From contig VDMD01000033.1 of NCBI GenBank assembly GCA_007026445.1, positions 62,001 through 126,000 of the forward strand: a stretch of 64,000 nucleotides of DNA, given 5' to 3'. The notes under the pieces are model-generated. The model made no database searches and was not told where the DNA came from. It saw only the letters and a program-made list of their open reading frames with translations. Source of the DNA: Schizophyllum amplum. Taxonomy: Eukaryota > Basidiomycota > Agaricomycetes > Agaricales > Schizophyllaceae. Positions 31,921-43,378 of this stretch are shown piece after piece. The translations under genes and the position numbers were made by a program. Position 1 is the first letter of the stretch; each line of letters starts with the position of its first letter.

Positions 31921-34900
31921 ATGCTGTTGGATCGATGGCGTCTGCTGCCCTCCGCTCTCTTCTCTAGCAGGCGTCTGCACACTGCGAAGCCAATGGCTCG
32001 TGGAAAACAAAAAGCGTCGGTGCCCTCGGGGTCGCCGACAACGATGGACTGGACGGCGTCAGTGCTGACCACGGTCTCCTCCGACACCCAGCCCTCCATC
32101 CTCGTAGCCTTCCCGCATGCGAAGTACATCTTCAACGTGTCGGAGAACACGAACCGCGCGTTCCTGCAGAGCACATGCAACTGGAAGAAGATCCAGGGCA
32201 TGTTCTTCACGCAGGCGAGCGTTCAGCGCATGAGCGGCGCGAGCGGTACGTGGCAAACGACTGGGGCGATGCGCGACTGAACAATGTACAGGTCTGCTTA
32301 TGACCTTTGCGGACGCAACCATCGACAAGATGAACGTCTTTGGTCCGCCGGGGACGGCGCATTACATCGCCAGCATGCGATCGTACTTGTATAGGTGGTG
32401 CGCTGACTGCCGCACGTGTGCCCAGCGCTGATCTCCCAGGAATACTATGTCTGTGCAAGTGACCGACGCGTCCATGACCGTGTCTGAAGACGCTGAACCG
32501 GAGCCCATCCTGAAAGACAGGGACGTCTCAATTTACGCACTCCCCGTCCTCCCGCAAGCCTCTGCACCCCTCAAGCGCAAGCGCAGTGCTTCCCCCGAGT
32601 GGCCGTCGAAGCGCCAGAATGCGTCTTCCGGTTCTCCGGTAGACGGTCACCTACACCCCATCGCGAGCCGACGCTCCCTCTCCACTACCTGCCACACTCG
32701 ATACCGTATGACTAACGCGACTTCGACCCTCGAATCTTACCGGTGCTCTGGCCACCGAATATGTCCAGCGGTTCACGCGTGCATGTTCTCCAAACAGGAT
32801 GCGGGAGGCAAAAAGCGCGGCAAGCAGCAACAGCAACAATCAAAGACCGCTGGACCGTACAACGCCAGCGCGCCGGGAGAGGTGAGAAAAGGCAGAGCTT
32901 CAAAGTGGTCGAAACCGTCGCTCACGCACGTCCGCAGCCCGACGTCTTCCGCCGCGGAGACCTCCCTCCGGGGTTTCATCACCAGCTTCCGCCTCCTGTA
33001 CTGCCGACCACCTCGACCTCAGGCAGCAACTCTACCCCCGATACTGCTACTCTCGCTTACGCCGTCATTGGCCCCCGCATTCGCGGAAAATTTGATGTTG
33101 CCACTGCGGAGCGACTCGGCGTGCCCCCCGGACCGTTGAGGGGGCAGCTGGCGCGTGGACTGACCGTGACTGTGAAGGACAAGGACGCCGAAGGAAAAAT
33201 TACAGAGAGGGAAGTGAAGCCAGAGGATGTCGTTTCCGAGAGTATCCCGCCAAGTGTGAGTATTGTTGTCTCGACCGACCATGTGGTATGCTCGCGTAGA
33301 TTGCCTGGAGCTGACGCGTTTAACAGGTCATCCTCATTTTCGATGTTCCCTCGCCGGCCTACATCCCGTCTCTCGTTCATTCTTTCACCTCTGCGCCTCT
33401 ATACAAGCGGTTGCGCTCGCGGACGGCGGAAGATATGAAGGAGTACGGTGTTCGTGCGATCTTTCACAAGCTCGGGGAGGGCGTCCTAGAGGATTCGCGG
33501 TACAAGGAGTTCATGATGGGCTTCGCGGAGAACGCGCATGTGAGTGGCGGCCGAGCCATACTTCTCCTTGCCACAGTGCGGCAACTATGCAGCGTCCATC
33601 CCAATGTTTTCTGTTGTCGCACTGTTCACTGTCAAAATAACTTGAACTGAATCCTCCTTCCTTACAGCACGTCATTGCCTCTCGAGAACATTGTCCCGAC
33701 CCGGTCACCTTCACTAGCGCCGCCTTCAGTCAGCTAAGGCTCAACAGGCTCGACCCGGACATCTTCCACGTGCCGAAGTTCTCGTCAGCGGGGAAGAAAC
33801 CGCTGTCTGGTATGCCACTCTCTTGTACTTCATCCTTCCCAGGTGCTAGCGGTCCCTCCGCTCCCCTCGCAGCACAACTCTCAACTGGCCAAACACCCTT
33901 CCACTGACTCACATGCTGACTCGCCGTCCGACAGATATTACTGGTTTGCCACCGAACATCCACCCCATGACCTTCGATACGCACCTCACGATGCGTCCGC
34001 CGGGACCGCCAGTGCGCGATCCGCATGCGTTGGATCGGTTCCATCCGGTCGTTGAAGCCTCCGTGTCTACCTCGACGCCCGTGGAGCTTACCCCCTCCAC
34101 CCGTGCCGCCTTCGAGCTCGCGCGCAGTGTCGCAGCGAAGCGTATTGCGGAGGGTGCTCTGCCGCGGCTGCCTGGCTCGGACGTCACGGTGTTGCCCCTG
34201 GGGACAAGCAGCGCGGTGCCCAGCAAATATCGGAACGGTAAGCAGCGTTCAGCTTTTCTGTTTGGCTGCAGACAACGACTAGAGTGCTGAATATCTCTTC
34301 CAGTATCCTCGACCCTCATTCGCATACCTGGTCATGGCAGCATCCTTCTAGATTGCGGCGAGGGGACGTGGGGGCAGTTGGCGCGGGAGTACGGGACCGA
34401 TGTCGATGCGAAGGAAAACGTTTACGACGTCCTCCGTGACATCAAGTGCATCTTCGTCAGCCATCTGCATGCGGACCATCATGGAGGACTGGCCATGCTG
34501 CTCGCGCAGAGGAAGCAGGTGAGTGTCGTCAAATGTGTTCTCGACCGTACCTGCTCTGCAGGTTAAGGCAGGAGTCGGCTCGCTGCTGACGCACCGCCCT
34601 AGCTTGATCCGCCGCCTAAGGACCCTCTGTTTGTGTACTCCATCCGGCGGGTGCATCTATATCTCCGCGAATTGCATATGCTGCAGGACCTCGGCTTGGA
34701 TGACCTTAGCGGAAATGGCGTCTATGGCATGCTGTCGGAGGGCCTGCATTGGCGGAACACGGGCTCGTACTACATCAACGGGCGGTACACGCTAGGCGGG
34801 AGTGAGCCGTGGACGGATATTGATCTGTAAGTGAGCCTGACCCTTTGAGATGGTGGTGGTTGCTCTGACGTTGCTTGCTTTGACTGGGTTGTGCTAATCT

Positions 34901-35666
34901 GTACTTCAGGACCACGAAGCACTACCGGCGCATGTGCGACCTGCTCGGTCTGCGTAGCTTCTTCGCCGTCGATATGATGCATCGCACGCGCTGCTATGGT
35001 TGTGTTATCAAGCACAAAGATGGCTGGAGTGTGTCGTGAGTGAACTTCGTGCGCCTCAGAACCCGAGTGCTGATGGCACACGTGTATCAGGTTCTCCGCG
35101 GATACCATGCCGACTGACCGGCTATGTTGGGCGGGCAAAGGCTCAACGGTGGTCATCCACGAGGCAACAATGAGCGACGACGAGAGCGAAATGGCCGCGC
35201 AGAAGGCGCATAGCACCATCGGGCAGGCGATTGAGATCGCGGAGAAGTGCGTCCTGTTGATGTCCATCCACTCTGACCCTATTGACCGCCACCCAGAATG
35301 TCCGCCGACACCGTCCTTCTCACCCACTTCTCTGCACGCTACCCGCGCCTGCCGCCTACTGTGCTTGCGCGTTCCGGCATCGTGACCGAGCGCCCGCTCG
35401 TCGCGATGGCCTTCGACCACGCGCGCATGACCATCGGGACAATGTGGAAGGTGAACACATACCTGCCAGCGATCAAGCAATGCATCGAAGACTCAGCGGA
35501 CGCGGACGATGAGGCAGTGGAAGCGTCGGTCACGGTCGGAGCGGATGTGGTTCGTAGTAGTAGGTATGTACAAAGTTATCAAAACACGACAGGGTCCATC
35601 GTGCAGAGATATGGCACGATGCCAGTGTCAGAACAGATGAAGGTGGGGCAGATGAGTGGTGGCTGA
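31921..35666 (+). CDS. TRZ1: tRNase Z, long form (ELAC2/Trz1)
   Basis: Endonuclease that removes 3' trailers from precursor tRNAs in nucleus and mitochondria. N-half: FPHAKYIFNVSENTNRAFLQ, WKKIQGMFFTQASVQRMSGA and FGPPGTAHYIASMRSYLYR. Middle: a Q-rich stretch and IFDVPSPAYIPSLVHSFTSA. C-half catalytic motifs: VLPLGTSSAVPSKYRN, CIFVSHLHADHHGGLAMLLA (HxHxDH zinc site), FSADTMPTDRLCW, VVIHEATM and LLTHFSARYPRLP. About ten introns. The first ATG (31921) precedes an arginine-rich presequence (LLDRWRLLPSALFSSRRLHT) typical of mitochondrial import. A second in-frame ATG at 31993 (MARGKQKAS) would skip it. The last exon or exons after VTVGADVV are uncertain; 35666 is the first in-frame stop. Confidence 0.92.
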
Positions 35667-35820
35667 CAGCCACAGGCACAAGTTCAGGTTGAACGGAAGG
35701 TCAGAACACGCGGTCATCACCTGACACGCAACCAACATGGGTCAAAGCGCACACTACTGTTGATTGATACTGTCATCTGGCTCTCTGTCACTCACTACCC
35801 AGCACTACCCTATTGTTGCC

Positions 35821-36027
35821 ATGCAGTCGATACCTGCTGAGTATCTTTGCTTCGAGAAGAAGTGCGCGATGACAGGGACCGTCAACGATCTGCGTCGTAT
35901 CCGTTTGATTGAGGCTCGTGAAAGCAGGAAGGGCATTTTCCCTCGCATACCTTCTCCAGCAACGACTGGGCTCTATTCTATTTACGGAGTGCCTTTAGGT
36001 CCAACGTTTCCTGTAACCAATGTTTGA
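35821..36027 (+). pseudogene. Family X copy D, internal-deletion relic
   Basis: The ATG at 35821 gives QSIPAEYLCFEKKCAMTGTV and DLRRIRLIEAR, the family X first exon. It then joins directly to the family's last few codons, visible at DNA level as the same bases that encode FPSHTFSSNDWALF in other copies but read in a different frame (PRIPSPATTGLYS), before returning to YGVPLGPTFP. Everything between, nearly the whole gene, is gone. The remaining 68-codon frame is open, so a short peptide could still be made. Confidence 0.7.
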
Positions 36028-36239
36028 TAAATTCGTTCTCCCTGCCTCCCTCTGTGCAGAGGACTATATGTATGCAGCACAGGGTACACAGTACTCGCCC
36101 GTTCGACGTCTCAATGATTTCAGTGCCACAAAAAATCGGCTGATATCGGTGTAGTATATCAGGTAGTCCGATGCGATGGATAATTGGATTTCTATTTCCA
36201 GTAGCTGCTGTGGAGTGCGCCATTCATTGGTACGATCCA

Positions 36240-37548
36240 CTAGTATAATATATCTTCGGTTCGTATCTCACGGGACGGACGCCCGGCCATGGTCGCCACT
36301 GGCTTCGGCGCGTGGACCTTGGCAGGAAACGCCAGCTTCGAGCCAGGCTTGGGGATTTTGGTGACCGAGCCTTCCGTTTTCATTCCTCGCACGCGGGCGC
36401 TCCGTCTGACGGCTTCGGTCGTCTCTTCAGTTTTGGAGGGAGCCGGAGGCGGCGGCGGTCCATCCCAGCTATTCGCGTCGAAAAGGTAGTCGGTACCAGG
36501 CGTGAGCTGTTCGTATAGGTCTCGTTCGGCTTCCGTTGCGTCGTCCCAGCGCGGAGAGTCGTCAGGGCCATACCAATATTCGAGCTTGAGCCGAAGATTG
36601 GTGATCACCAGGCAAGGGTTGAGATGCGAAGGGAACACGAAGTCGTCGTCCGGCCAGGTAACCAACTTCGCAGGTGGGACGTAACCAGACTTGAGTTTGT
36701 CGGCGTAGAGCTGTCTCCTAGGGTCCGCAAGATCTGGAATAGGGTATTCACGGGGCTCGCCATCGTAAACTGCTGCGCTGATCGTGTTGTTGCCGAGTAC
36801 GATAACGCCGTATTCGATGAATGGTTCAGGAAATAGCTATGAAAGCATCTACACATTGCGACGACGCAGTACTCGAGTCACTCACCTCTTCAAGGTTCTG
36901 GCCGAATTCGCGATTGCGATATATTCGGCTTACACATTCATCCAGGGAAGGTTTTAATGGCACGTATCCTAGGCGGCCCGATCCGATGCCTTTGCGACCA
37001 TCGTATGCCACATGCATTGTGGGCGAAACTGCCGGAGAAGATAATGAGTTCAGAGCACAATAGTTAACATATGCACGTACGTAGCTCTATGTTTCCGAAG
37101 AAGTCCAAGTTGAGGCATTGTTTCCACGCTCCGCCTATGTAACACCATTTACCGAAGGCCTTCTGAAGGCTGCGGAACTTTGGCCCAACGTCAGCGTGCA
37201 GAGACAGTCATCATAGACGTATACGCACCAAGTCTGGCTTAGTACGTTCCAGTGATCGGTCGAGAGCATGGGAAGCTTCGTTCAGGTCTGGGAGAGGCTC
37301 CTTGGTCAGGGCACAGGCTGGTGGATACAGGCGCTTGAACGTTCGCTGTCGCATGTCTGACGGTATTAGAAGAAGAGGTGTGACCTTGTGCCAATCCGTA
37401 GGCCGAGGTGGCTTCAGCTGCCTTCGAGCTAGTCACAGTCAGATGCTGGTATGCGCGGATGTACTAACCCTGACGGAAGCGTACCTATCTTCTTCTGACC
37501 CTCCACAGGAATACGAGAAGCCGCCGCGGGCGGCTGCGTATCTGACAT
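36240..37548 (-). CDS. Family Y copy 2, unknown function
   Basis: The start ATG at 37548 gives MSDTQPPAAASRIPVE. Conserved blocks shared with copy 1: RPTDWHKV and DMRQRTFKRLYPPACALTKE (about 37430-37300); FRSLQKAFGKW, GGAWKQCLNLDFFGNIE (about 37185-37090); YDGRKGIGSGRLGYVPL with PSLDECVSRIYRNREFGQ (about 37010-36900); LFPEPFIEYGVIVLGNNTIS; SHLNPCLVITNLRLKLEYWY; and LYEQLTPGTDYLFDANSWDG, followed by a basic tail (KPGSKLAFPAKVHAPKP) that ends at 36240. About 400 residues with five exons. No signal peptide or membrane helix. The frame appears open throughout, so this may be the functional copy. It is flanked by two decayed X copies, D tail-to-tail and E head-to-head. Confidence 0.6.
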
Positions 37549-37880
37549 GGTGTGGGTGAGAGTGGGGTCGGAGCAATCTCGTTTTCCGCACTTGGCTGCT
37601 TTCATAGCCCAGCAAGTTTGTGGCATGCATTTTTATGGCCGAGCTACAGGTGCATTGTTGCATACGATCCCTAGCGTCGGCGCAGAAGAAGTCATATAGA
37701 GCAAGGGACGCCTTTGTTCTCAGACAAAGAAGATGAGTGGTCGATTATGGCAATTGATCATTATGGCCGCTTCGTCCAGGGTTCGTCAGAGACGAGTAGG
37801 TCACAATCGGCCTGGCCGGGACCAACCGCGCCGTGACCCGTCAACGTGTAGGGGCCGACGTCACGGTCCTCGCTATCGTC
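37549..37880. other. Divergent intergenic region Y2 / X copy E
   Basis: 332 bp in the same divergent context as 23671-24286. It contains GACGTCAC (about 37856-37863). No gene is recognised. Confidence 0.4.
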
Positions 37881-38886
37881 GTGCGGTCGATAGTCATCCT
37901 GCTTCGGAGTACAGGCCGAGTATATCTACTTCGAGCAGAAGTGTGCGATGACAGGATCTGTCAACGATTTGCGTCGTATCTGCTCGATTGAGGCTCGTGT
38001 GGCAGACGACGAGCGCAAGGTCAGTGGCGCTTCGGTTTGGCACTTCATCACACTCAACACACACACATCCTGTCTCCATCTGCTTGTTCACTCAGGAGAT
38101 GCTCCGGCCGAGTGCGTTACCTGGGAACACTGCTCACGCCATGGAAACACTGCCTCTGGCGATTTATTCAGAAATGGGGCCTCGAACGCGGTAGATACGA
38201 ATTAGAGCCACCGGAGTGGTTCGTCGACGCTGACGAAAAAAACTGGGACGACGAGAATCTGTGCGGCTCGGAGGCGTCCGGCTACTTGCCATTCTCACCC
38301 GACGAGGCGAGGACGACCGCAAGCAAGAACGCGCGCCTAGACATGCATCATCTACCGACACGGATGATTCGCAGTCCAGTGCACGCATCCTGGGCTGGCT
38401 GAGCCATGTCGAAAGACCCTCGCGCGTGTCGGCACGGCCATCGAAAATCCCAAGGCATAAGGCCTACTGGCGAGGTCGAACGAATCACATCCACCGAAGA
38501 AGGCGACCCCCACAGTCCATGCATCGACGCAGCCGGCACCCGTCGTCCGTACATCGAGGAAACCGCAAGCGTCCAAGGTCGCCCCGCCGGCGCGTCCATC
38601 GAAAGTGTCCGCACCACCGAACGTACCATCGCTCGCACGCACCCCGAAGCTCACCCGCGCTCAACGCCTCGCGTCCACGGCGGCGCCTCTATCCGGCAAT
38701 GTGCCTTCGCCATGCCGCAGGCTCGACAAATCGATGCTCGAGCGCCCCAGTTCACGCGAGGCGCTGCCTGCGTGGGTAAAGCAGGAAGGACATTTCCCCT
38801 CGCATACCTTCTCCAGCAACGACTGGGCTCTATTCTGCTACGGAGTGCCTTTAGGGCCGACTTTTCCTGACCCCAATGACGAATGA
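37881..38886 (+). pseudogene. Family X copy E, missing start codon and central exons
   Basis: The position equivalent to the family start reads GTGCGGTCGATA where copy D has ATGCAGTCGATA, so the initiator is lost. The first-exon block is present (AEYIYFEQKCAMTGSVNDLR), but exons carrying EWAWG, GEFILAP and the PPxGLYRY block are missing; the sequence jumps to WKHCLWRFIQKWGLERG and DDENLCGSEASGYLPFSPDE. The basic linker (VSARPSKIPRHK) and the conserved end HTFSSNDWALFCYGVPLGPT remain, with frame breaks between. Shares the NDLRRI and IEAR residues of copy D, so the two form a subgroup distinct from A, B and C. Confidence 0.7.
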
Positions 38887-39085
38887 CTTGATCCTTTTGC
38901 TTTCCTCAGTGCGATACAACGCACAAGCGCTTCAAACATGGGAACATTGAGGGATATCATGATTCGACGCAACGCCGTCGTGAACGCCCACAATTATCAT
39001 AAGTGATGAACGTTACTGACTCTGAGGGGAAAACAGAAGATGCGCAGTGTTCATGCTAGGCTATACAGAAGCACAGGGAAACTAC

Positions 39086-41099
39086 TCATTCGACCGGTGC
39101 CGCCTGATACGCCTCCACCCCGACCACACTCACTCCCGTCCTCCTCGGAAACACGCCCTGCACCCTCCCACATCCCCACACCGCCACCTTCTCCAGGTGC
39201 TCCAGCGCCCCACCATTTTCCCCGCCCTCCAAAACCGCCCTGACCACAAAGTCATCTACCTCCCTACACCAGCTCACATCGACCTCCCTCAGCTCCTTCG
39301 CTCCTGCTCCAATCTGCATCAACGCCTCGTGCGCCGTGCCCTTCCACCCGTTGATGTTCAGCTTCTCCAGCGCGCTGCCAGAGTGCTTGAGCAGCGCGGT
39401 GAGCGCGGCGGAGGAGAGATCCGTGTTGCGCGACAGGTCGATGGTAGTGAGCGGCGTGCACGGCCATGCCTTGAAAAACGCGGCCACGCCCGCGTCCGTC
39501 AGTAGCGGTAGGTGCATGAGAGTGAGCGCAGAGATCTTGTGCGCGTGCGTGGCGAGGCCGTCAGAGAGGAACGCGTCGCTCAGCTCGTCGTGCGATGAGA
39601 GGTCAAGGTATCTCAAGTCGGAGCCGACGGCGCGGATTAGGGCGCACAGCGCATCCTCGGAACATGACTTGGACGGCAGTGAGAGGTCGAGATGATGGAG
39701 CGGTGCCTTGCTCAAATTGCACAATTCCTCGACGAACGTGTCGTCCAACTGGCCGATCCGACGCAAGCGTAGCCGCCGTAGCGTGGTCCCGCTCGAGTTC
39801 AACAGGGCGCGCAGACATGCCAAATCGAATCGAGGGCTCTGCGTGATCAAAAACTCCTCAAGCGTGTGGTTGTTGAAGAAGCGTTGCCATGACTCTGCGC
39901 GGACAAGGAAGGGGCCCAGAAGCTCGATATTCCTGAGTTCCTTTAAAGACGGTGAAAGTGCGTCAAGGGCCGCTGAGTCGAGTTGACCACAAAAGTCGAG
40001 GCGTAGCGTGGTGAGCCGCGGGTTCAGAGCTCCCATGACGGAGTAGGCGCCAGGTGGGAGATCTAAGAGAGATCAGCTGGGGAAATTCGCGGGAGGTGAT
40101 AAATCTTACTGGTAGCGTCGTAGAGTGTCAGCTTCGACTGCACCGCATCATAGAACAGCTTGACGTTTTCAGTTGTACTGTTGAGTGTAAGACGCTGAGT
40201 ATGTATTACGACGACAATAAACTCACAGTCCCCGTTTCTTGGAGATGGCCTTGGAGATTTCCAGCATGTTCATTGTACCAATGTCTCCGAACGCGTCTAT
40301 GTTGTCGATGTTTCGGGTCACAATCTGGACGCATAGCGACACCAGACTGGGGAACTGTCGCACTTCAAAGGTGGTAGACTTCTTGTCTTCAGCAGTCCTG
40401 CGTTTGCGCTTCGGTGCTGCGGGCTTCTTGAAGGGGTCAATCCCCCCGCTTTGGCGCAGGGATGACAGAGAAATCCTGGACCAGGGATCGCCGCCATTGT
40501 GTACTTTGTCTGCAGTCATTGATCAGAGATATAACCGCATGATCATACTTCTAGTACGCACCACAGTGAACTTGTTCTCGCATTTCGCACAATTAGAGAA
40601 GCTGCCGACGGGAGGTTTCGCGCTGCCCTGCATGCTGGCCAGTGCGGTGTACGGATCGGCCTCCTCATCCTCGTAGTCCGAGTCCCCGTTCTTCTTCTTC
40701 TGGGCCTTCTTAGCTTTGGCTTTCTCCTTTGCCTCTTGTGCTTTGGTGAGTTTGCGCTTCTTCGGGGGTGCCTCGGGCTCGTCTAACTCGTCCGAGGCAT
40801 AACCTGTGGGTCTGCTTGACCACGGCGTCTTCTGCGAGCGGTCTGCGGGTGCGGCTCGGGCTCTGGTCCCTGCTCCGTTGCTTGTTGTGGTGTGCTTGCT
40901 TCAGCCCGGGCATTGTTACCGTTCGCTTCGGCTTCTTCTGCGGCTCTGGTCGCGGCACGGCGCGCGACTGAAGTCGCGTTGATGCCGGCTTCCTGTGGGA
41001 AGTAAGCACCACATCTTTCCTGAGTAGCGCACCGCGCACCCTCAGAAACTCGGTCAACGCAGACGTGGGTCCTCGGACATTGTTCGCGCGGCGACTCAT
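39086..41099 (-). CDS. RAD7: Rad7-like nucleotide excision repair protein
   Basis: Rad7 with Rad16 recognises UV lesions in global genome nucleotide excision repair and forms part of a ubiquitin ligase. The start ATG at 41099 gives MSRRANNVRGPTSALTEFLR, spliced to EAGINATSVARRAATRAAEE, a strongly diagnostic N-terminus. Then GYASDELDEPEAPPKKRKLT, a lysine-rich helix, a CAKCENKFTV zinc-type motif, FPSLVSLCVQIVTRNIDNID and a leucine-rich repeat body in one long exon (LTTLRLDFCGQLDSAALDAL, LRYLDLSSHDELSDAFLSDG, LEKLNINGWKGTAHEALMQI, LREVDVSWCREVDDFVVRAV). One frame break near 40830 is consistent with a missing base. Divergent from the ZNF511-like gene, 177 bp between starts. Confidence 0.88.
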
Positions 41100-41276
41100 G
41101 ATTGTCAAGAACAAGACACGGAAATAAATTAGTTTGTAATTGTTGACGCGCTATCGGTACCGCGGACCGGCTGCAGCGGCCCGGGCGTCTCGTCACTCTT
41201 GACGGTCACAGCACCTGCCGCACGCGGTGGACGCGCCGCTCCCTGACCCTCTGATTCCCAGCTCCGAACTTTGAAG

Positions 41277-42414
41277 ATGAACACGACGATGAACACGAAG
41301 AGGCATCGGGGACTCTCCGCATCGTCTGCATCGTCTGAATCGGCGGACGTGGACTCATCGCCGGCGAAGGCCGCGCGCGTCAGCGTTCGCAGCGTCGGCA
41401 GCCCCATCGTGTGCTCCCTGCCGCCAACGTGCGCGGCGCGCCCGACGCCCCTGGCCTCATCGCCGAGATGGAGGCCCACTATGCGAAGTACCATGCCCAC
41501 GTCTGCGAGGTGGACAAGTGCGGCTGTGTATTCCCCGATGAACGATTCCTCGAACTGGTACGTCCGTGCGATCGCCACCTCAACCCGTCTCTGATCTCAA
41601 AACGCAGCACTTTACCGAATGCCACGACTCCCTTGCTTCTGCCCGGCAGGCCCGTGGCGACAAGATCGTACGTAGCTCTTCGTGAACGACGGTGTCACCT
41701 CGATAACATGGTCCTCCAGTTCCAATGCTTCGTCCCTACCTGTACCGTCTGCTTCTCCAACCCCAAATCCCGCAGACTCCACCTCATCGACGTGCACAAG
41801 TTCCCCAAACAGTACTTCTTCGCCGTCACCAACAAGGGCATCGGCGAGACGCTCCGCAAGTGGGGCGACGGCGCGAGCATGGTCCGCGGCGACTGGAAAC
41901 CCGCGAAGACGGCGATGACGCCCCAGCGGACGCGGAGGCTGCGGGCGATAGCAATGACGAGATCCAGGAGGACTTTGCACCCGCCCGCACTACCAGCGAG
42001 GACGGTGACGCGACCGTCCGCCCGCGCAATCGCAACAACCGCCGCGGTGGCCGGCGCAAGCAGCGCCAGCCTGTGGACGACGATGTGGACAACCTTGCCG
42101 ATACGATGAGCTCTCTTCACCTCGTACCGCCCGCGTGCGCTTCGGCCGTGGTGGCCGCGCGACCGGCTTCGTACACCCTCCCCATAGGTATGACACGATG
42201 CAGGACACGGCGGCGCGCATACCGGGGGATGCATCCCGCGAATCAAGGATACCAATCTGAAATGACGGTCGACACGATGGAGACGCCGCGGGCGTCTACC
42301 AGAGGACTGCCTCCGCAGGGCGGACGTGGGCGTGGAGGGGCGCGAGGTACCCCGATAGTGCGCGGGCGCGGCGGATTCGCTCGTGGACCTAGGGGACGGG
42401 GAAGAGCGATGTGA
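41277..42414 (+). CDS. ZNF511-like C2H2 zinc finger protein with RGG tail
   Basis: The start ATG at 41277 gives MNTTMNTKRHRGLSASSASS. Three C2H2 fingers follow: one ending in EAHYAKYHAHVC, one starting CEVDKCGCVFPDERFLELHF and ending ECHDSL, and one with FQCFVPTCTVCFSNPKSRRL ending in HLIDVHKFPKQYFF. The finger spacing and the FPKQYFF end match the ZNF511 family. The C-terminus is acidic, then arginine/glycine-rich (RPRNRNNRRGGRRKQRQP and GGRGRGGARGTPIVRGRGG), an RGG-type RNA-binding tail. Single-base frame breaks fit at CCC runs 41900-41902 and 42130-42132. ZNF511 proteins are poorly characterised; the RGG tail suggests a role with RNA. Confidence 0.8.
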
Positions 42415-42814
42415 GCTTGTTGTATGTACTAACTCCTTGATGACACTGCTGTTGTTGCGGAATTTTGCTGGATTTCTAGTGTTGATTGTGGCGTCTTGGT
42501 GGGCCCCATGGGTCGCCGTCCCTCATCCCGGCGCCTTGCGCTCTGTTCTCTCTTTCTCCTTCTTCTTCAGAGCACTGCACGAACCAAAATAAGCACCACT
42601 GTAGTCAAGCGTGGCAAGTGGATGCATCTATAGACGCTTTCGGTTCATTCTGCAGAAACCTCTACAGAGGGTCTTCACGGAGGGTCTGCACAGAGTCTTC
42701 CGGAGAGTCTACAGAGTCTCCACGAAGAGTCTGCACTGAGGCTTCCGTATCTTTCCGCATTTTTATAGCCCTCCTCTTCCCCCGATCCCCTTCCTCCGCC
42801 CCTCCCCCCCTCCC
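42415..42814 (+). other. Intergenic region with a short repeat tract
   Basis: 400 bp. It contains polypyrimidine stretches (42540-42565, 42775-42815) and the GTCT-centred repeats at 42661-42740. No gene is seen. Confidence 0.45.
42661..42740. repeat. Degenerate AGAGTCT/AGGGTCT tandem array
   Basis: Six GTCT cores with AG-rich flanks start at 42671, 42684, 42695, 42707, 42716 and 42729, spaced 9-13 bp apart. The units vary, so this is an old or irregular minisatellite. Confidence 0.5.
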
Positions 42815-43378
42815 ATGGATGCCACCCACTCAGAAGACGCCAATCAACGCCCGCCTCGCCCACCGCTGCTCGCCAGACAGACGAGTCTAGAACCCTTCAC
42901 GGGCAGGTTCCACACATCGTCAAGAGGACTTCTGCCAGTGAGCAAGGTAGAGTGCCGCTCCCAAGGGCAAGCATCAGTCTGCGGGGCAAGGTCACGAAGG
43001 TGCGTGATGCCCATTCCCCGTACTGTCATCGAAGGCGTTGTCACCACTGTAGATGGGACAAAACAGCCTCATCATGACTGCCCAGAACGATCGCGATATA
43101 CACATATTCTACCACCCCCCATCCTTCCCTGTGACAGACGCCCCGTTGAGAAGAACCCGAACGTCTGTACTCATCCCACCCACCAGCAAACCGCGGCCGA
43201 CAAACTGCTCGACTGGCGCTGGACGCCGGTCAGGGAAGTCTACGTCCGGGTATTGTTTGCGACGAGGAAAGCGTGGACGTCTGGCTTGTGGAGGAGGCCC
43301 CTCCGCGACGGAAGGTCAGGTCCAGTTGACGAAGGTCAAATTCAAGCCTGAACAATCGGTGCGTGACGAGTGCTAGTA
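42815..43378 (+). CDS. Doubtful small gene, unrecognised
   Basis: An ATG at 42815 opens MDATHSEDANQRPPRPPLLA and the frame stays open to about 43351, with another frame to 43376. No domain is recognisable, and candidate splice sites (a donor at 43000) would change the frame. It sits alone between the ZNF511-like gene and a 666-bp gap. It may be a short gene or a chance open stretch in GC-rich DNA. Confidence 0.22.

Noticed and set aside
42661..42740. The GTCT-centred repeats as a CRISPR array
   Set aside because: Units are short, irregular, and lack spacers of constant length; the genome is eukaryotic.
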